The notes under the pieces were generated by a model. The model saw only the letters and a program-made list of their open reading frames with translations. It was not told the DNA's origin and did no database searches. From DASXRA01 sp036506155 (GTDB lineage Bacteria > Actinomycetota > Actinomycetes > Mycobacteriales > Jatrophihabitantaceae), in assembly GCA_036506155.1 (NCBI GenBank), contig DASXSF010000064.1, positions 1 through 17,728 of the forward strand: a stretch of 17,728 bases of DNA, read 5' to 3'. A program made the translations under genes and the position numbers. Positions 6,254 through 14,495 of the stretch are shown in pieces. Numbering within the stretch: position 1 is the stretch's first letter; the number at the start of each line of letters is the position of its first letter.

Positions 6254-7348
6254 GTGATCAGCTCGATCCGAGTCATCGGACTGGGCAAGGTCGGCGAGCT
6301 GGTCGCCACCTTGCTCAACGACTGCGGGTTCGCGGTCAAGGCATACGACGCTCGAGAACGGACCGACCTGCCGTTCGAGACGGCCACGCTTGACGTCCGA
6401 GACGCCGACGGCATGCACGCGGCCCTGAAGGGCGCGGATGCCGTCGTCTCGTGCATGCCGTACCACCTCAACCTCGGCGTCGCCGAGGCGGCTCACGAGG
6501 TCGGCGTCCACTACTTCGACCTCACTGAGGACGTTCCGACGACCAATCTGGTCAAGGAACTCGCCGCCAAGGACAGGGACATCGTGTACGCCCCGCAGTG
6601 CGGCCTCGCCCCCGGGCTCATCGGCATGGTCGGATCCGCGTTGACCAAGCACTTCGAGGAGATCCGCAGCATCGAGCTCAAGGTCGGAGCGCTGCCCCGC
6701 CACCCGGCCGGCCTGCTCGGCTACGCGTTCAACTGGTCGCCGGAGGGTGTGGTCAACGAGTACCTCAACGACTGCGAGGTGCTGCGCGGCGGCGCCCGGC
6801 AGATGGTCCCCGCCATGACCGGCCTCGAGCGCGTCGTCATCGGCGGCGTCGAGCTCGAGGCGGCGCTCACGTCCGGCGGACTCGGCACGATGTGCGAAAC
6901 GTTCGAGGGACGTGCTCAGCGGCTGGATTACAAGACCATGCGCTACAAGGGCCACTTCGAGCTGATGCGCTTCTTTTTCGACGAGCTCGGCCTGCGGCAG
7001 CGCCGCGAGCTGGCCGGCGAGCTCCTCGTCAACGCCAAGCCGCCGGTCGACGACGACGTCGTGTACCTGTACGCCGCAGTCGAGGGCACTGCGAACGGGG
7101 TCGGCGACACGGCGGCCGGCCAGCTGGCCCGCAAGCAGTACGTGCGTGCCTACCAGCCGCTTTCCATCAACGGGCGGCTGTGGCGGGCGATCTCGTGGAC
7201 GACGGCGGCGTCTGCGGTCGCGGTCGTCGAGCTGGTCGCCGCCGGCAAGCTACCGGCGAGCGGCTTCATTTCGCAGGAGACCATCCCGTTCCAGGCGCTG
7301 CTGGAGACTCGCAACGGCGCCCGGTTCGCCGAACTAGGGCAGGTGTGA
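6254..7348 (+). CDS. saccharopine dehydrogenase family protein, likely L-lysine 6-dehydrogenase-like
   Basis: This 364-aa NAD(P)-dependent enzyme has a Rossmann motif G9-x-G11-x-x-G14 in VIGLGKVGELVA. Segments such as QCGLAPGLIGM, YAFNWSPEGVVNEY, TSGGLGTM and LDYKTMRYKGH resemble the lysine 6-dehydrogenase/saccharopine reductase branch. Lysine 6-dehydrogenase deaminates lysine at the epsilon position to 2-aminoadipate 6-semialdehyde, while saccharopine dehydrogenase releases the same product from saccharopine; sequence alone does not decide between them. Its length fits a monofunctional enzyme (about 360-390 aa), not the bifunctional LKR/SDH fusion. No lysine-ketoglutarate reductase partner is visible, which favours the direct dehydrogenase. 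The GTG start follows AGGAGGAG very closely. It is followed after 2 bp by the semialdehyde dehydrogenase gene, which supports the pathway assignment. Confidence 0.85.
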   Translation: MISSIRVIGLGKVGELVATLLNDCGFAVKAYDARERTDLPFETATLDVRDADGMHAALKGADAVVSCMPYHLNLGVAEAAHEVGVHYFDLTEDVPTTNLVKELAAKDRDIVYAPQCGLAPGLIGMVGSALTKHFEEIRSIELKVGALPRHPAGLLGYAFNWSPEGVVNEYLNDCEVLRGGARQMVPAMTGLERVVIGGVELEAALTSGGLGTMCETFEGRAQRLDYKTMRYKGHFELMRFFFDELGLRQRRELAGELLVNAKPPVDDDVVYLYAAVEGTANGVGDTAAGQLARKQYVRAYQPLSINGRLWRAISWTTAASAVAVVELVAAGKLPASGFISQETIPFQALLETRNGARFAELGQV

Positions 7349-7350
7349 TC

Positions 7351-8871
7351 ATGCTTCCGGCACACGACTCGCTAGTTGACCAGACCCGCGGACTACTTGC
7401 CCGCCTCGGCGTGGCCGAGCTCCCGGCGGGCGACGATCTGATCGTCCGCTCCCCCATCACCGGCGGCGAGCTGGCCCGGCTTTCCGCGAATACGCCGGCC
7501 GAGGTGGCCGAGATCGTGGGACGCGCGCACGAAGCGTTCCAAGCCTGGCGGCTGGTGCCCGCACCGGTTCGCGGGGCGCTCGTCCGTGAGCTGGGCGAAT
7601 TGCTCCGCGAGCACAAGGATGATCTCGGCACGTTGGTGTCGATCGAGGCGGGCAAGATCCGCTCCGAGGGGCTGGGCGAGGTGCAGGAGATGATCGACAT
7701 CTGCGACCTCGCCGTGGGCCTGTCCCGGCAGCTGTTCGGGCTGACGATCGCCTCCGAGCGGCCCGGCCACCGGATGATGGAGCAGTGGCACCCCCTCGGC
7801 GTGGTGGGCATCATCAGCGCGTTCAACTTCCCGGTGGCGGTGTGGTCGTGGAACGCCGCGCTGGCGTTCGTCTGCGGCGATCCGGTGGTGTGGAAGCCGT
7901 CGGAGAAGACGCTGCTCACAGCGCTCGCCTGCCAAGCGCTCGTGACCGAGGCGGCCCGCCGCGTCGGTGCCCCTGAGGCGATCAGCTCGGTGGTGCTGGG
8001 CGGCCCCGCCGTGGGTGAGGCGCTCGTCGACGACCCACGGGTCGCGCTGATCACCGCGACCGGCTCCACCCGGATGGGCCGGGCGGTGGCGCCGCGGGTG
8101 GCCGGGCGGTTCGGGCGGCTGCTCCTCGAGCTGGGCGGCAACAACGCCTCGATCGTTACGCCGTCCGCCGACCTGGACGTCACGGTGCGCGGCATCGTCT
8201 TCTCCGCGGCCGGCACGGCCGGCCAGCGCTGCACCAGTCTGCGCCGGGTGATCGCGCACTCCGCGATCGCCGACGAGCTGGTGGCCCGGATCCGATCCGC
8301 CTATGAGTCGCTGCCGATCGGCTCGCCGCTGGAGTCGGGCACCCTGGTCGGACCGCTCATCGACGAGGGCGCATTGGAAGCGTTCACCACCGCGCTGGGC
8401 AAGGCGGCCGCCGACGGAGGCGAGCTGGTGACGGGGGGTTCGCGCGTGCTGGCATCCGAGGCGCCGGACGCGTACTACGTCCAGCCCGCGTTGGTACGCA
8501 TGCCGGCGCAGACGGATATCGTCCGCGCCGAGACGTTCGCACCCATTCTGTATGTCCTGACCTACGACGACTTCGACGAGGCGGTGGCGCTGCACAACGA
8601 CGTCCCCCAGGGGTTGTCGTCGTCGATCTTCACGTTGAACATGCAGGAGGCGGAGCGGTTCCTCGCTGCGGACGGGTCCGACTGCGGCATCGCCAACGTC
8701 AACGTCGGCCCGTCGGGAGCGGAGATCGGCGGTGCGTTCGGCGGCGAGAAGGAGACCGGCGGCGGTCGCGAGTCCGGGTCGGACGCGTGGAAGGCGTACA
8801 TGCGCCGGGCGACGAATGCGGTCAACTACTCGAGCGAGCTGCCACTGGCGCAGGGCGTCGAGTTCGGCTGA
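7351..8871 (+). CDS. antiquitin-type aldehyde dehydrogenase (ALDH7; 2-aminoadipate semialdehyde dehydrogenase)
   Basis: This 506-aa NAD-dependent aldehyde dehydrogenase is predicted to oxidise 2-aminoadipate 6-semialdehyde (in equilibrium with piperideine-6-carboxylate) to 2-aminoadipate. Catalytic residues are Cys294 in GQRCTSLRR, Glu260 in LLELGGNNA and Asn159 in AFNFPVAVW. The C-terminal signature VGPSGAEIGGAFGGEKETGG with the following RESGSDAWK and YMRR is diagnostic of the ALDH7/antiquitin family rather than general ALDHs, and the length matches. ATG at 7351 is chosen; GTG at 7345 in the same frame would overlap the upstream stop. A GGGCAGG sequence lies upstream. Pairing with a lysine/saccharopine dehydrogenase makes the role in lysine degradation strong. 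It ends 12 bp from the convergent dapC gene, with no obvious terminator between them. Confidence 0.92.
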   Translation: MLPAHDSLVDQTRGLLARLGVAELPAGDDLIVRSPITGGELARLSANTPAEVAEIVGRAHEAFQAWRLVPAPVRGALVRELGELLREHKDDLGTLVSIEAGKIRSEGLGEVQEMIDICDLAVGLSRQLFGLTIASERPGHRMMEQWHPLGVVGIISAFNFPVAVWSWNAALAFVCGDPVVWKPSEKTLLTALACQALVTEAARRVGAPEAISSVVLGGPAVGEALVDDPRVALITATGSTRMGRAVAPRVAGRFGRLLLELGGNNASIVTPSADLDVTVRGIVFSAAGTAGQRCTSLRRVIAHSAIADELVARIRSAYESLPIGSPLESGTLVGPLIDEGALEAFTTALGKAAADGGELVTGGSRVLASEAPDAYYVQPALVRMPAQTDIVRAETFAPILYVLTYDDFDEAVALHNDVPQGLSSSIFTLNMQEAERFLAADGSDCGIANVNVGPSGAEIGGAFGGEKETGGGRESGSDAWKAYMRRATNAVNYSSELPLAQGVEFG

Positions 8872-8883
8872 GGGGCCGCCGGG

Positions 8884-9972
8884 TCACGCGCCGATGCGGC
8901 GGGCAGCCAGCTCGATGCGCTCGTCGGGGGCTACGGCGGCCACCCGGAAGAATCCGGCCGACTGGGCGCCGTAGAACTCGCCGGGCGAGACGACGATGCC
9001 GGTCTTGGCCGCGATGTCGTGCGCAGCGGCCCAGGCGCTGCCGTTCGGCGCAGGCGCCCACAGGTAGAACGCGCCGCCCGGCAGCGGCGCGTCGTAGCCA
9101 GCCGCCTTCAGCACCTGCTGCAGCCGCTGCAGCCTTCGCAGGTAGCGGGCACGCTGTGCCTCGACGTGCGTGTCGTCGTCCAGGGCGATGACCGCGGCCG
9201 CCTGCACGGGCCCTGCCGGCATCAGCCCGGCGTGCTTGCGCACCTCGCGCAGGTAGTGCACGAGGTCGGCGTCGCCGGCGTAGAAGCCGATGCGTGCACC
9301 GGCGAAGTTGTCCCGCTTGGACAGCGAATGGACCGCCAGGACTCCGTCGACGCCGGTCGCAAGGACGGTCGCCCGCGAGCCGTGCCAGACGAACTCGGCA
9401 TAGCACTCGTCGGAAAGCACGGTGACGCCGCGGTCGCGGCCCCAGCGTGCCGCCGCATCGAGGTCGAGCAGTTCGCCTGTCGGGTTGGCCGGCGAGTTGA
9501 CCCACAGGCACAGCGCCCGCTCGGCATCGCGGTCGTCGATGTCAGCCAAGGCGCGGTACGGCACCGGGCGGCAGCCGGCGAGGATCGCGCCCATCTCGTA
9601 CGTCGGATAGCTGATCGCCGGGTAGAGCACGGTGTCGCGCGACGGTTCGCGCAGCCGCAGGTACTGGGGCACGGACGCCACGAACTCCTTGGTGCCGACA
9701 CACGCCGCAAGCTGCGTGCCGGGGTCGACGTCGACGCCGAAGCGGCGGGTGATCCAGCGCGCCGCCGCCTCGCGGAAAGCCGGGGAGCCGATCGACGACG
9801 GGTAGGCCCGTGCGTCGTCCCCCGCGGAGAGTGCAGCGATCACCTGTGCCGGCGCCGGGTCACACGGCGTACCGATCGACAGGTTGACCGCGCCACCGGG
9901 GTGCTGCTCCGCGATCGCGATGACGTCGCCTAGGCGCTCGTACGGGTACGGGGGCGGAACAAAGCCGGTCAT
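8884..9972 (-). CDS. dapC: PLP aminotransferase class I/II, N-succinyldiaminopimelate aminotransferase DapC-like
   Basis: This 362-aa fold-type I aminotransferase has the PLP lysine Lys219 in HSLSKRDNFAG, the NPTG loop at 163-166, Asp188 and Tyr191 in LSDECYAEF, and a downstream Arg in GARIGF. The N-terminus (FVPPPYPYERL) and NLSIGTPCDP are characteristic of actinobacterial DapC, which makes N-succinyl-LL-2,6-diaminopimelate in lysine and cell-wall synthesis using glutamate. A related aminotransferase acting on 2-aminoadipate is a minority possibility, because the gene faces a lysine degradation operon. Its ATG overlaps the upstream FAD/Fe-S gene by 4 bp (ATGA), so it is translationally coupled. 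The start is further supported by the conserved N-terminal motif; the same frame is open upstream but reads as unrelated sequence there. Confidence 0.85.
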   Translation of the reverse strand: MTGFVPPPYPYERLGDVIAIAEQHPGGAVNLSIGTPCDPAPAQVIAALSAGDDARAYPSSIGSPAFREAAARWITRRFGVDVDPGTQLAACVGTKEFVASVPQYLRLREPSRDTVLYPAISYPTYEMGAILAGCRPVPYRALADIDDRDAERALCLWVNSPANPTGELLDLDAAARWGRDRGVTVLSDECYAEFVWHGSRATVLATGVDGVLAVHSLSKRDNFAGARIGFYAGDADLVHYLREVRKHAGLMPAGPVQAAAVIALDDDTHVEAQRARYLRRLQRLQQVLKAAGYDAPLPGGAFYLWAPAPNGSAWAAAHDIAAKTGIVVSPGEFYGAQSAGFFRVAAVAPDERIELAARRIGA

Positions 9973-12707
9973 CGCGCTTCCTTGTCGAGTAGTTCGGCCA
10001 GATGGATCGCGCGCCGCCCCGCCAGCTGGTCGAGCTGGGTACGGCAGGAGAACCCGTCGGCGAGCACGATCGCGTCCCCGGAGGCGGCGCGGACCGCAGG
10101 CAGCAGCGCGGTCTCGGCGACGGCCACCGACACGTCGTAGTGGCCGCGCTCGACGCCGAAGTTGCCGGCCAGCCCGCAGCAGCCGCCCACCGCGTGAATG
10201 CTCGCTCCCGCGTCTGCGAGCAGCTCCGCGTCGGCATTCCACCCCAGGACTGCGCGGTGGTGACAGTGCGGCTGGGCAACACCGTGCACGTCGTCGAGCC
10301 GGGGCGGCGCCCAGCCATGGGTGCCACGCAGCAGCTCCGCGAGCGTCGTCGTCGCGGCCTTCACGCGGGTGGCGCGCGGATCGCCGGGCAGCAGCTCGAC
10401 GAGGTCAGAACGCAGCACAGCTGTACAGGACGGCTCCAGTCCGACGATTGGAACGTCGTCGTGTGCCGCCAGCGCGTCGAGGGACCGCCGCAGCTGACGG
10501 CGGGCACCGCCGAGCTGCCCGGTCGATATCCACGTGAGCCCGCAGCACACGGGCTGCGCCGTGATCCGTACGGAGTAGCCGGCGCGCTCCAGCACCCGGA
10601 CGGCCGCCTTCCCGACGCCGGGCGTGAAGTGGTCCGTGAACGTATCCACCCACAGCAGCACGGGTGCGCCCGGGACCGGCGTCCGCTCGGCAAACCAGGC
10701 GCGGAACGTCTGCGGCGCGAACTCCGGCAAGGGCCGGCGGAGGTCGATACCGCCCAGCCGCTTGGCGATCCTCCCGAGCCTGCGCCGCCGCAGTGCGGCG
10801 TTGGTCAGGCGCGGCATGTGCGAGGCGAGCCGCGCCCAACGCGGCAGCCAGCCCAGCGCGTAGTGCGCCGCCGGCCGTGGCCGCCGCCGGTACCGCTGGT
10901 ACAGCACCTCGGCCTTGTACGTGGCCATGTCGACCCCTGCCGGGCAGTCCGACGAGCATCCCTTGCAGGACAGGCACAGATCCAGCGACTCGGCCAGCTC
11001 GGGCGAATCCCAACCCCTGACGAGCGAGCCGTTCGCCAGTTCCTGGAGCACCCGTGCCCGGCCGCGGGTGGAGTCCTTCTCGTCACGAGTCGCCAGGTAG
11101 GACGGGCACATCACCCCGCCCGTGTCGGCTCGGCACTTCCCTACCCCCACACAGCGGTGCACAGCCGTGCTGAGATCCGCGTCGTCGTGCGGATACGCGA
11201 AGCCGAGGCGGGTAATTGGCCGCGCCGCCGGTATCCGCAGGTCGGCGTCGAGCGGTGCGGGGCGCACGATGACACCCGGATTCAGCAAGTCGTCCGGGTC
11301 GAACGCGTGCTTGATCGCGCCGAACGTCTCGATGGCCGCGGGCGTATACATGTCGGGCAGCAGCTCGCCACGCGCCCGCCCGTCACCGTGTTCGCCGGAC
11401 ATGGAGCCGCCATAGCCGCCGACGAGGCGCGCCGCGTCCACGACGAACTCCCGCAGCACGGACGGCCGCGACGCCAGCGGAAAGTCGATACGGGCGTGTA
11501 CGCAGCCGTCGCCGAAGTGCCCGTATACCAAGCCGTCCACCCCGTGCTGCCGCATCAACGCGGCGAACTCGCGCAGGTACGCACCGAGCTTCTCCGGTGG
11601 GACGGCAGCGTCTTCCCAGCCGGGCCAGGCGGGCCTGCCTGCCGGGGTGCGGCCTGCCAACCCTGCGCCGTCCTCGCGCATCCGCCATGCAGCCCGGGCC
11701 ACAACGCCGGCGACCACCACCGAATCGAGGCAACCGGCGTCAGCGATCAGCGCGTGCGCGGCGGACACCGCCTCCTCCGCGGTATCGCCGGCCGTCTCTG
11801 CGAACAGCCAGCCGCTGCCGCTCGGCAGATCCGGCACCGCGCCGCGCCGCGCCTTCACGACATCGGCGAGGCGGGCGTCAAGACCCTCCAGCGCCACCGG
11901 GCGGAGGGGCAATAACCCGGGCGCTGCCTCCGCGGCGGAGGCAAGGTCGGGGTAGCCCAGCACGGCGAGCGCCGTGAAACGCGGCGCCGCCGCGAGACGC
12001 ACGGTTGCCCGTGTGATCACGCCGAGCGTGCCCTCGGTGCCGACCAGAAACTTCGCGAGGTCCGCGCCGTTCTCGGGCAGCAGGTGCTCCAGCGCGTAGC
12101 CGGACGCCTGCCGGGTGAACCGGCCGAACTCTGTGCGGATCAGCGCCAACCGGGAACGAACCAGTGCGCTCACGGCGGTCGGAACGCCGTCGATGCGCGT
12201 GCCGTCGCCCGCCAGGACGTCCAGCGCGACCACGTTGTCGGCCGTGCGACCGTACGCCAGCGCACGGGCGCCGCACGCGTTGTTCCCCAGCGACCCCCCG
12301 ACAGTGGCGCGCGCGTGCGTGGATGGGTCAGGGCCGAAGCGAAGTCCGTGGGGTGCTGCCGAGGCCGTGACCGCGTCCAGCACCACGCCCGGTTCGACCG
12401 TTGCCGTACCGGCCTCGGGGTCGACGGAAAGCACCCGGTTCAAGTGCCGCGAGAAATCCAGCACCAGGCCGGAGCCGACGGCGTTTCCGGCGACCGACGT
12501 CCCGGCGCCGCGCGCGGTCACAGGCACTCCGTGCGCCCGGCACGTCGCAAGCGCTGCGGCAACCTCGTCGGCGTGCCTCGGGAAGGCCACGGCAGTGGGC
12601 ACGACACGGTAGTTAGACGCGTCCGACGAGTACTCGGCGCGCCGCCGCGTCGAGACGTCGACCTCGGCGACTCCCGCCCGGCGCAGCGCGTGCGCGAGTT
12701 CGCTCAC
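9969..12707 (-). CDS. FAD-linked oxidase / Fe-S fusion protein (D-2-hydroxyacid dehydrogenase, YdiJ/Dld-like)
   Basis: This 912-aa protein fuses a GlcD-like flavoprotein to a GlcF-like iron-sulfur half. The PCMH-type FAD domain covers about 35-210 (RGAGTSVAGNAVGSG; GPDPSTHARATVGGSLGNNA). The FAD-oxidase C domain follows, with metal-site motifs HFGDGCVHARID and GEHGDGRARGEL. Fe-S motifs are CVGVGKCR...GVMCPS and C578-x2-C581-x2-C584-x3-C588-P. Two CCG-type segments occur: VCCGLTWISTG and GGCCGLAGNFG. Such proteins oxidise D-lactate, D-2-hydroxyglutarate or related acids and pass electrons to quinone or a carrier. The substrate is not decidable here. The GTG start at 12707 (V-SELAHALRRAG) is chosen because the longer upstream reading contains low-complexity sequence overlapping the alkB-like gene. 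Confidence 0.88.
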   Translation of the reverse strand: MSELAHALRRAGVAEVDVSTRRRAEYSSDASNYRVVPTAVAFPRHADEVAAALATCRAHGVPVTARGAGTSVAGNAVGSGLVLDFSRHLNRVLSVDPEAGTATVEPGVVLDAVTASAAPHGLRFGPDPSTHARATVGGSLGNNACGARALAYGRTADNVVALDVLAGDGTRIDGVPTAVSALVRSRLALIRTEFGRFTRQASGYALEHLLPENGADLAKFLVGTEGTLGVITRATVRLAAAPRFTALAVLGYPDLASAAEAAPGLLPLRPVALEGLDARLADVVKARRGAVPDLPSGSGWLFAETAGDTAEEAVSAAHALIADAGCLDSVVVAGVVARAAWRMREDGAGLAGRTPAGRPAWPGWEDAAVPPEKLGAYLREFAALMRQHGVDGLVYGHFGDGCVHARIDFPLASRPSVLREFVVDAARLVGGYGGSMSGEHGDGRARGELLPDMYTPAAIETFGAIKHAFDPDDLLNPGVIVRPAPLDADLRIPAARPITRLGFAYPHDDADLSTAVHRCVGVGKCRADTGGVMCPSYLATRDEKDSTRGRARVLQELANGSLVRGWDSPELAESLDLCLSCKGCSSDCPAGVDMATYKAEVLYQRYRRRPRPAAHYALGWLPRWARLASHMPRLTNAALRRRRLGRIAKRLGGIDLRRPLPEFAPQTFRAWFAERTPVPGAPVLLWVDTFTDHFTPGVGKAAVRVLERAGYSVRITAQPVCCGLTWISTGQLGGARRQLRRSLDALAAHDDVPIVGLEPSCTAVLRSDLVELLPGDPRATRVKAATTTLAELLRGTHGWAPPRLDDVHGVAQPHCHHRAVLGWNADAELLADAGASIHAVGGCCGLAGNFGVERGHYDVSVAVAETALLPAVRAASGDAIVLADGFSCRTQLDQLAGRRAIHLAELLDKEAR

Positions 12708-12730
12708 GGGCCCATTCTGGCGTGCGAGCG

Positions 12731-13363
12731 TCAGCGCACCCCACGGGGACGGAACTGGACGCTGATGCGCGGGCCGACCGGTCGCGCCGTCTTGGGTACG
12801 CAGTGCTCCCACGTCCGCTGGCAGCTGCCGCCCATCACGAGCAGATCACCGTGGCCGACGTCGAATCGCAGGCTTGGCGCGCCGCCACCCCGGGGCCGCA
12901 ACCGCAGCGCCCGCGGCTCACCCAGCGAGACGATGGCGACCATCGTGTCCTGCGTGCTTCCGCGCCCGATGCGGTCGCCGTGCCAGGCGACGCTGTCGGA
13001 GCCGTCGCGGTAAAGGCACAGCCCCGCCGTGCGAAACGGCTCCCCCAGCTCCGTGGCGTAGTGCTCGTCAAGTGCCCGCTTCGCGGCATCGAGCGCCGGG
13101 TCGGGCAGCGGCTCGTCCTCGTCGTAGAAGCACACCAAACGCGGGACGTCGACGACCCGCTCGTACATCGGACGCCGCTCAGCGCGCCAGGGCACGCCGC
13201 GCTGTAGCCGGCCGAACAACACGTCGGCACCGCTGATCCAGCAACGTCGCACGTCGACCCAGGCGCCCTGCGTAAGCGTCGTGCGCCGCACCGCCGGGCC
13301 CAGGGGCCCGACCCGCACGTCTTCGGCGAGGTCCAGCAGGGACCCCTGGAAGGCACCGCTCAT
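12731..13363 (-). CDS. AlkB-like 2-oxoglutarate/Fe(II) dioxygenase
   Basis: This 210-aa protein belongs to the AlkB family, which oxidatively removes alkyl lesions from DNA or RNA using 2-oxoglutarate, oxygen and Fe(II). The iron triad is visible as His128 and Asp130 in WHGDRIG and His187 in WEHCVPK. Arg199 and Arg205 in PRISVQFRPR fit the 2-oxoglutarate-binding RxxxxxR pattern. LVCFYDEDEPLPDP and LCLYRDGSDSVAWHGD are typical of bacterial AlkB2/3-like proteins. Length is normal. It starts 4 bp after the FAD oxidoreductase stop, and the D-hydroxyacid dehydrogenase starts 23 bp after its own stop, so it sits inside a same-strand operon of metabolic genes. No good Shine-Dalgarno is visible, so reinitiation is likely. 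Confidence 0.88.
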   Translation of the reverse strand: MSGAFQGSLLDLAEDVRVGPLGPAVRRTTLTQGAWVDVRRCWISGADVLFGRLQRGVPWRAERRPMYERVVDVPRLVCFYDEDEPLPDPALDAAKRALDEHYATELGEPFRTAGLCLYRDGSDSVAWHGDRIGRGSTQDTMVAIVSLGEPRALRLRPRGGGAPSLRFDVGHGDLLVMGGSCQRTWEHCVPKTARPVGPRISVQFRPRGVR

Positions 13364-13367
13364 GCAT

Positions 13368-14495
13368 TCATCGTACAGGTGTTCGATCGACCTGACGCGC
13401 AGAACCTGCGCACCAAGCCGGCGGCGGCGTCCCGTCGAGTGCGAGCGCGACCGCCGCCCGGGCAGTCAGCGGGCCGACCAGGTTGCCGGTTCCGCTGTAT
13501 CCGCCGCACGCGGCGACATGAGGCCGTACCTCGACGCACAGCGGCCGGCCATCCGGTGTATAGCCGACCGAGGCGGCCCAGCGGTGCGTGACGCCGACCG
13601 GTCGCCCGGCCAGGCCGTGCGCCACCTGCTCGATCCATGCCTGGACCGGCGCCGTGGGCGTCGCCTCGAGCGTCCACTCGTCCTCGGCGAACCGGTCACG
13701 GCCACCGCCCACGAACATGCGCCCGTCCGCGAGCTGTTGCGCATAGTCGTAGCCCCAGCGGCAGTACACCGGACACGGCAATCTCGCAGGCACCGGCGCG
13801 GTAGCCAGCATCTGCAACCTGGCTGTACGAACGCGGCCGGCCAGCTCCGGCAGCAGCACTTCGAAGCGGCCGTCGACGGCGACGATCACGGCACCGGCGC
13901 TGATCACCCCGCGGTCGGTCACGACTCGCGCGGCATCCACCGCAGACACCCGAGTGTGCTCGTACAACGATGCGCGGCCGGCGAGAGTACCGGCCATCGC
14001 CATCGCACGGCGGACGGGGTTCATCGCGGCGTCGTCCGGCAGAAAGAGCCCACGACCCAGCTCACCGTCGTACTCCTCGACCGCGAATCCGTGCTCTCGC
14101 AGTGCCGCCGCATGGCGCGCGCAGTCAGTCAGCTCGCCCTCGTCGGAGGCAAGCCGCAGCGAGCCGATGCGGCGCACCAGCTCGTCAGGCATGCGGGCGA
14201 GCTCGCCGAGCGTCGCCCGATAAAGGTCGACCGCGACGTCCTGGCCCCAGCGCGCGATCGCCTCGTGGAGGAACGGCGCGCCACCGCCGAGCAGGAACCC
14301 GCCGTTGCGACCGGCCGCCCCGGCCGCGACGCGTCCGGCGTCGACGCCGACCACCGATAGGCCACGGTCGGCGAGTTCCGCGACGGCAGCCAGCCCGGAC
14401 GCGCCGAGGCCGACCACGCAGGCGTCGGTTGTCGTGTCGCCGGCGAGCTGCGGCAGGCCCGGCCGGTCCACCGCCTCGTCCCACGCAACTGTCAA
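13368..14495 (-). CDS. FAD-dependent oxidoreductase, DAO family (gamma-glutamylputrescine oxidase/OrdL-like)
   Basis: This 375-aa flavoprotein belongs to the D-amino-acid oxidase superfamily and probably oxidises an amine or secondary amino acid. The dinucleotide-binding motif is G29-x-G31-x-x-G34 in VVGLGASGLAA, with Asp52 at the end of strand 2. The GAAGRNGGF segment (59-67) is typical of the PuuB/OrdL branch. FVGGGRDRF and the C-terminal CGGYSGTGN are the usual FAD-binding elements. The inferred start is TTG at 14495, which overlaps the glgC stop as TTGA (4 bp). A start there keeps the conserved AWDEAV region, while later candidates (GTG nine codons in) would trim it. The family is clear; the substrate is unknown. 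Confidence 0.82.
   Translation of the reverse strand: MTVAWDEAVDRPGLPQLAGDTTTDACVVGLGASGLAAVAELADRGLSVVGVDAGRVAAGAAGRNGGFLLGGGAPFLHEAIARWGQDVAVDLYRATLGELARMPDELVRRIGSLRLASDEGELTDCARHAAALREHGFAVEEYDGELGRGLFLPDDAAMNPVRRAMAMAGTLAGRASLYEHTRVSAVDAARVVTDRGVISAGAVIVAVDGRFEVLLPELAGRVRTARLQMLATAPVPARLPCPVYCRWGYDYAQQLADGRMFVGGGRDRFAEDEWTLEATPTAPVQAWIEQVAHGLAGRPVGVTHRWAASVGYTPDGRPLCVEVRPHVAACGGYSGTGNLVGPLTARAAVALALDGTPPPAWCAGSARQVDRTPVR

Noticed and set aside
8872..8883. Bidirectional terminator between the aldehyde dehydrogenase and dapC
   Set aside because: Only 12 bp separate the two stops and no stem with a T-tract is visible, so termination there cannot be supported.
9116..9137. Direct repeat of CTGCAGC in dapC
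   Set aside because: It encodes the Leu/Gln-rich helix LQRLQQVL in frame, so it follows from ordinary coding sequence.
10002..11915. 637-codon open frame on the plus strand
   Set aside because: It is antisense to the FAD/Fe-S dehydrogenase, whose motifs and cofactor residues are intact. The plus-strand reading is Arg/Gly/Ala-rich with no recognisable motif; long antisense frames are expected in DNA this GC-rich.
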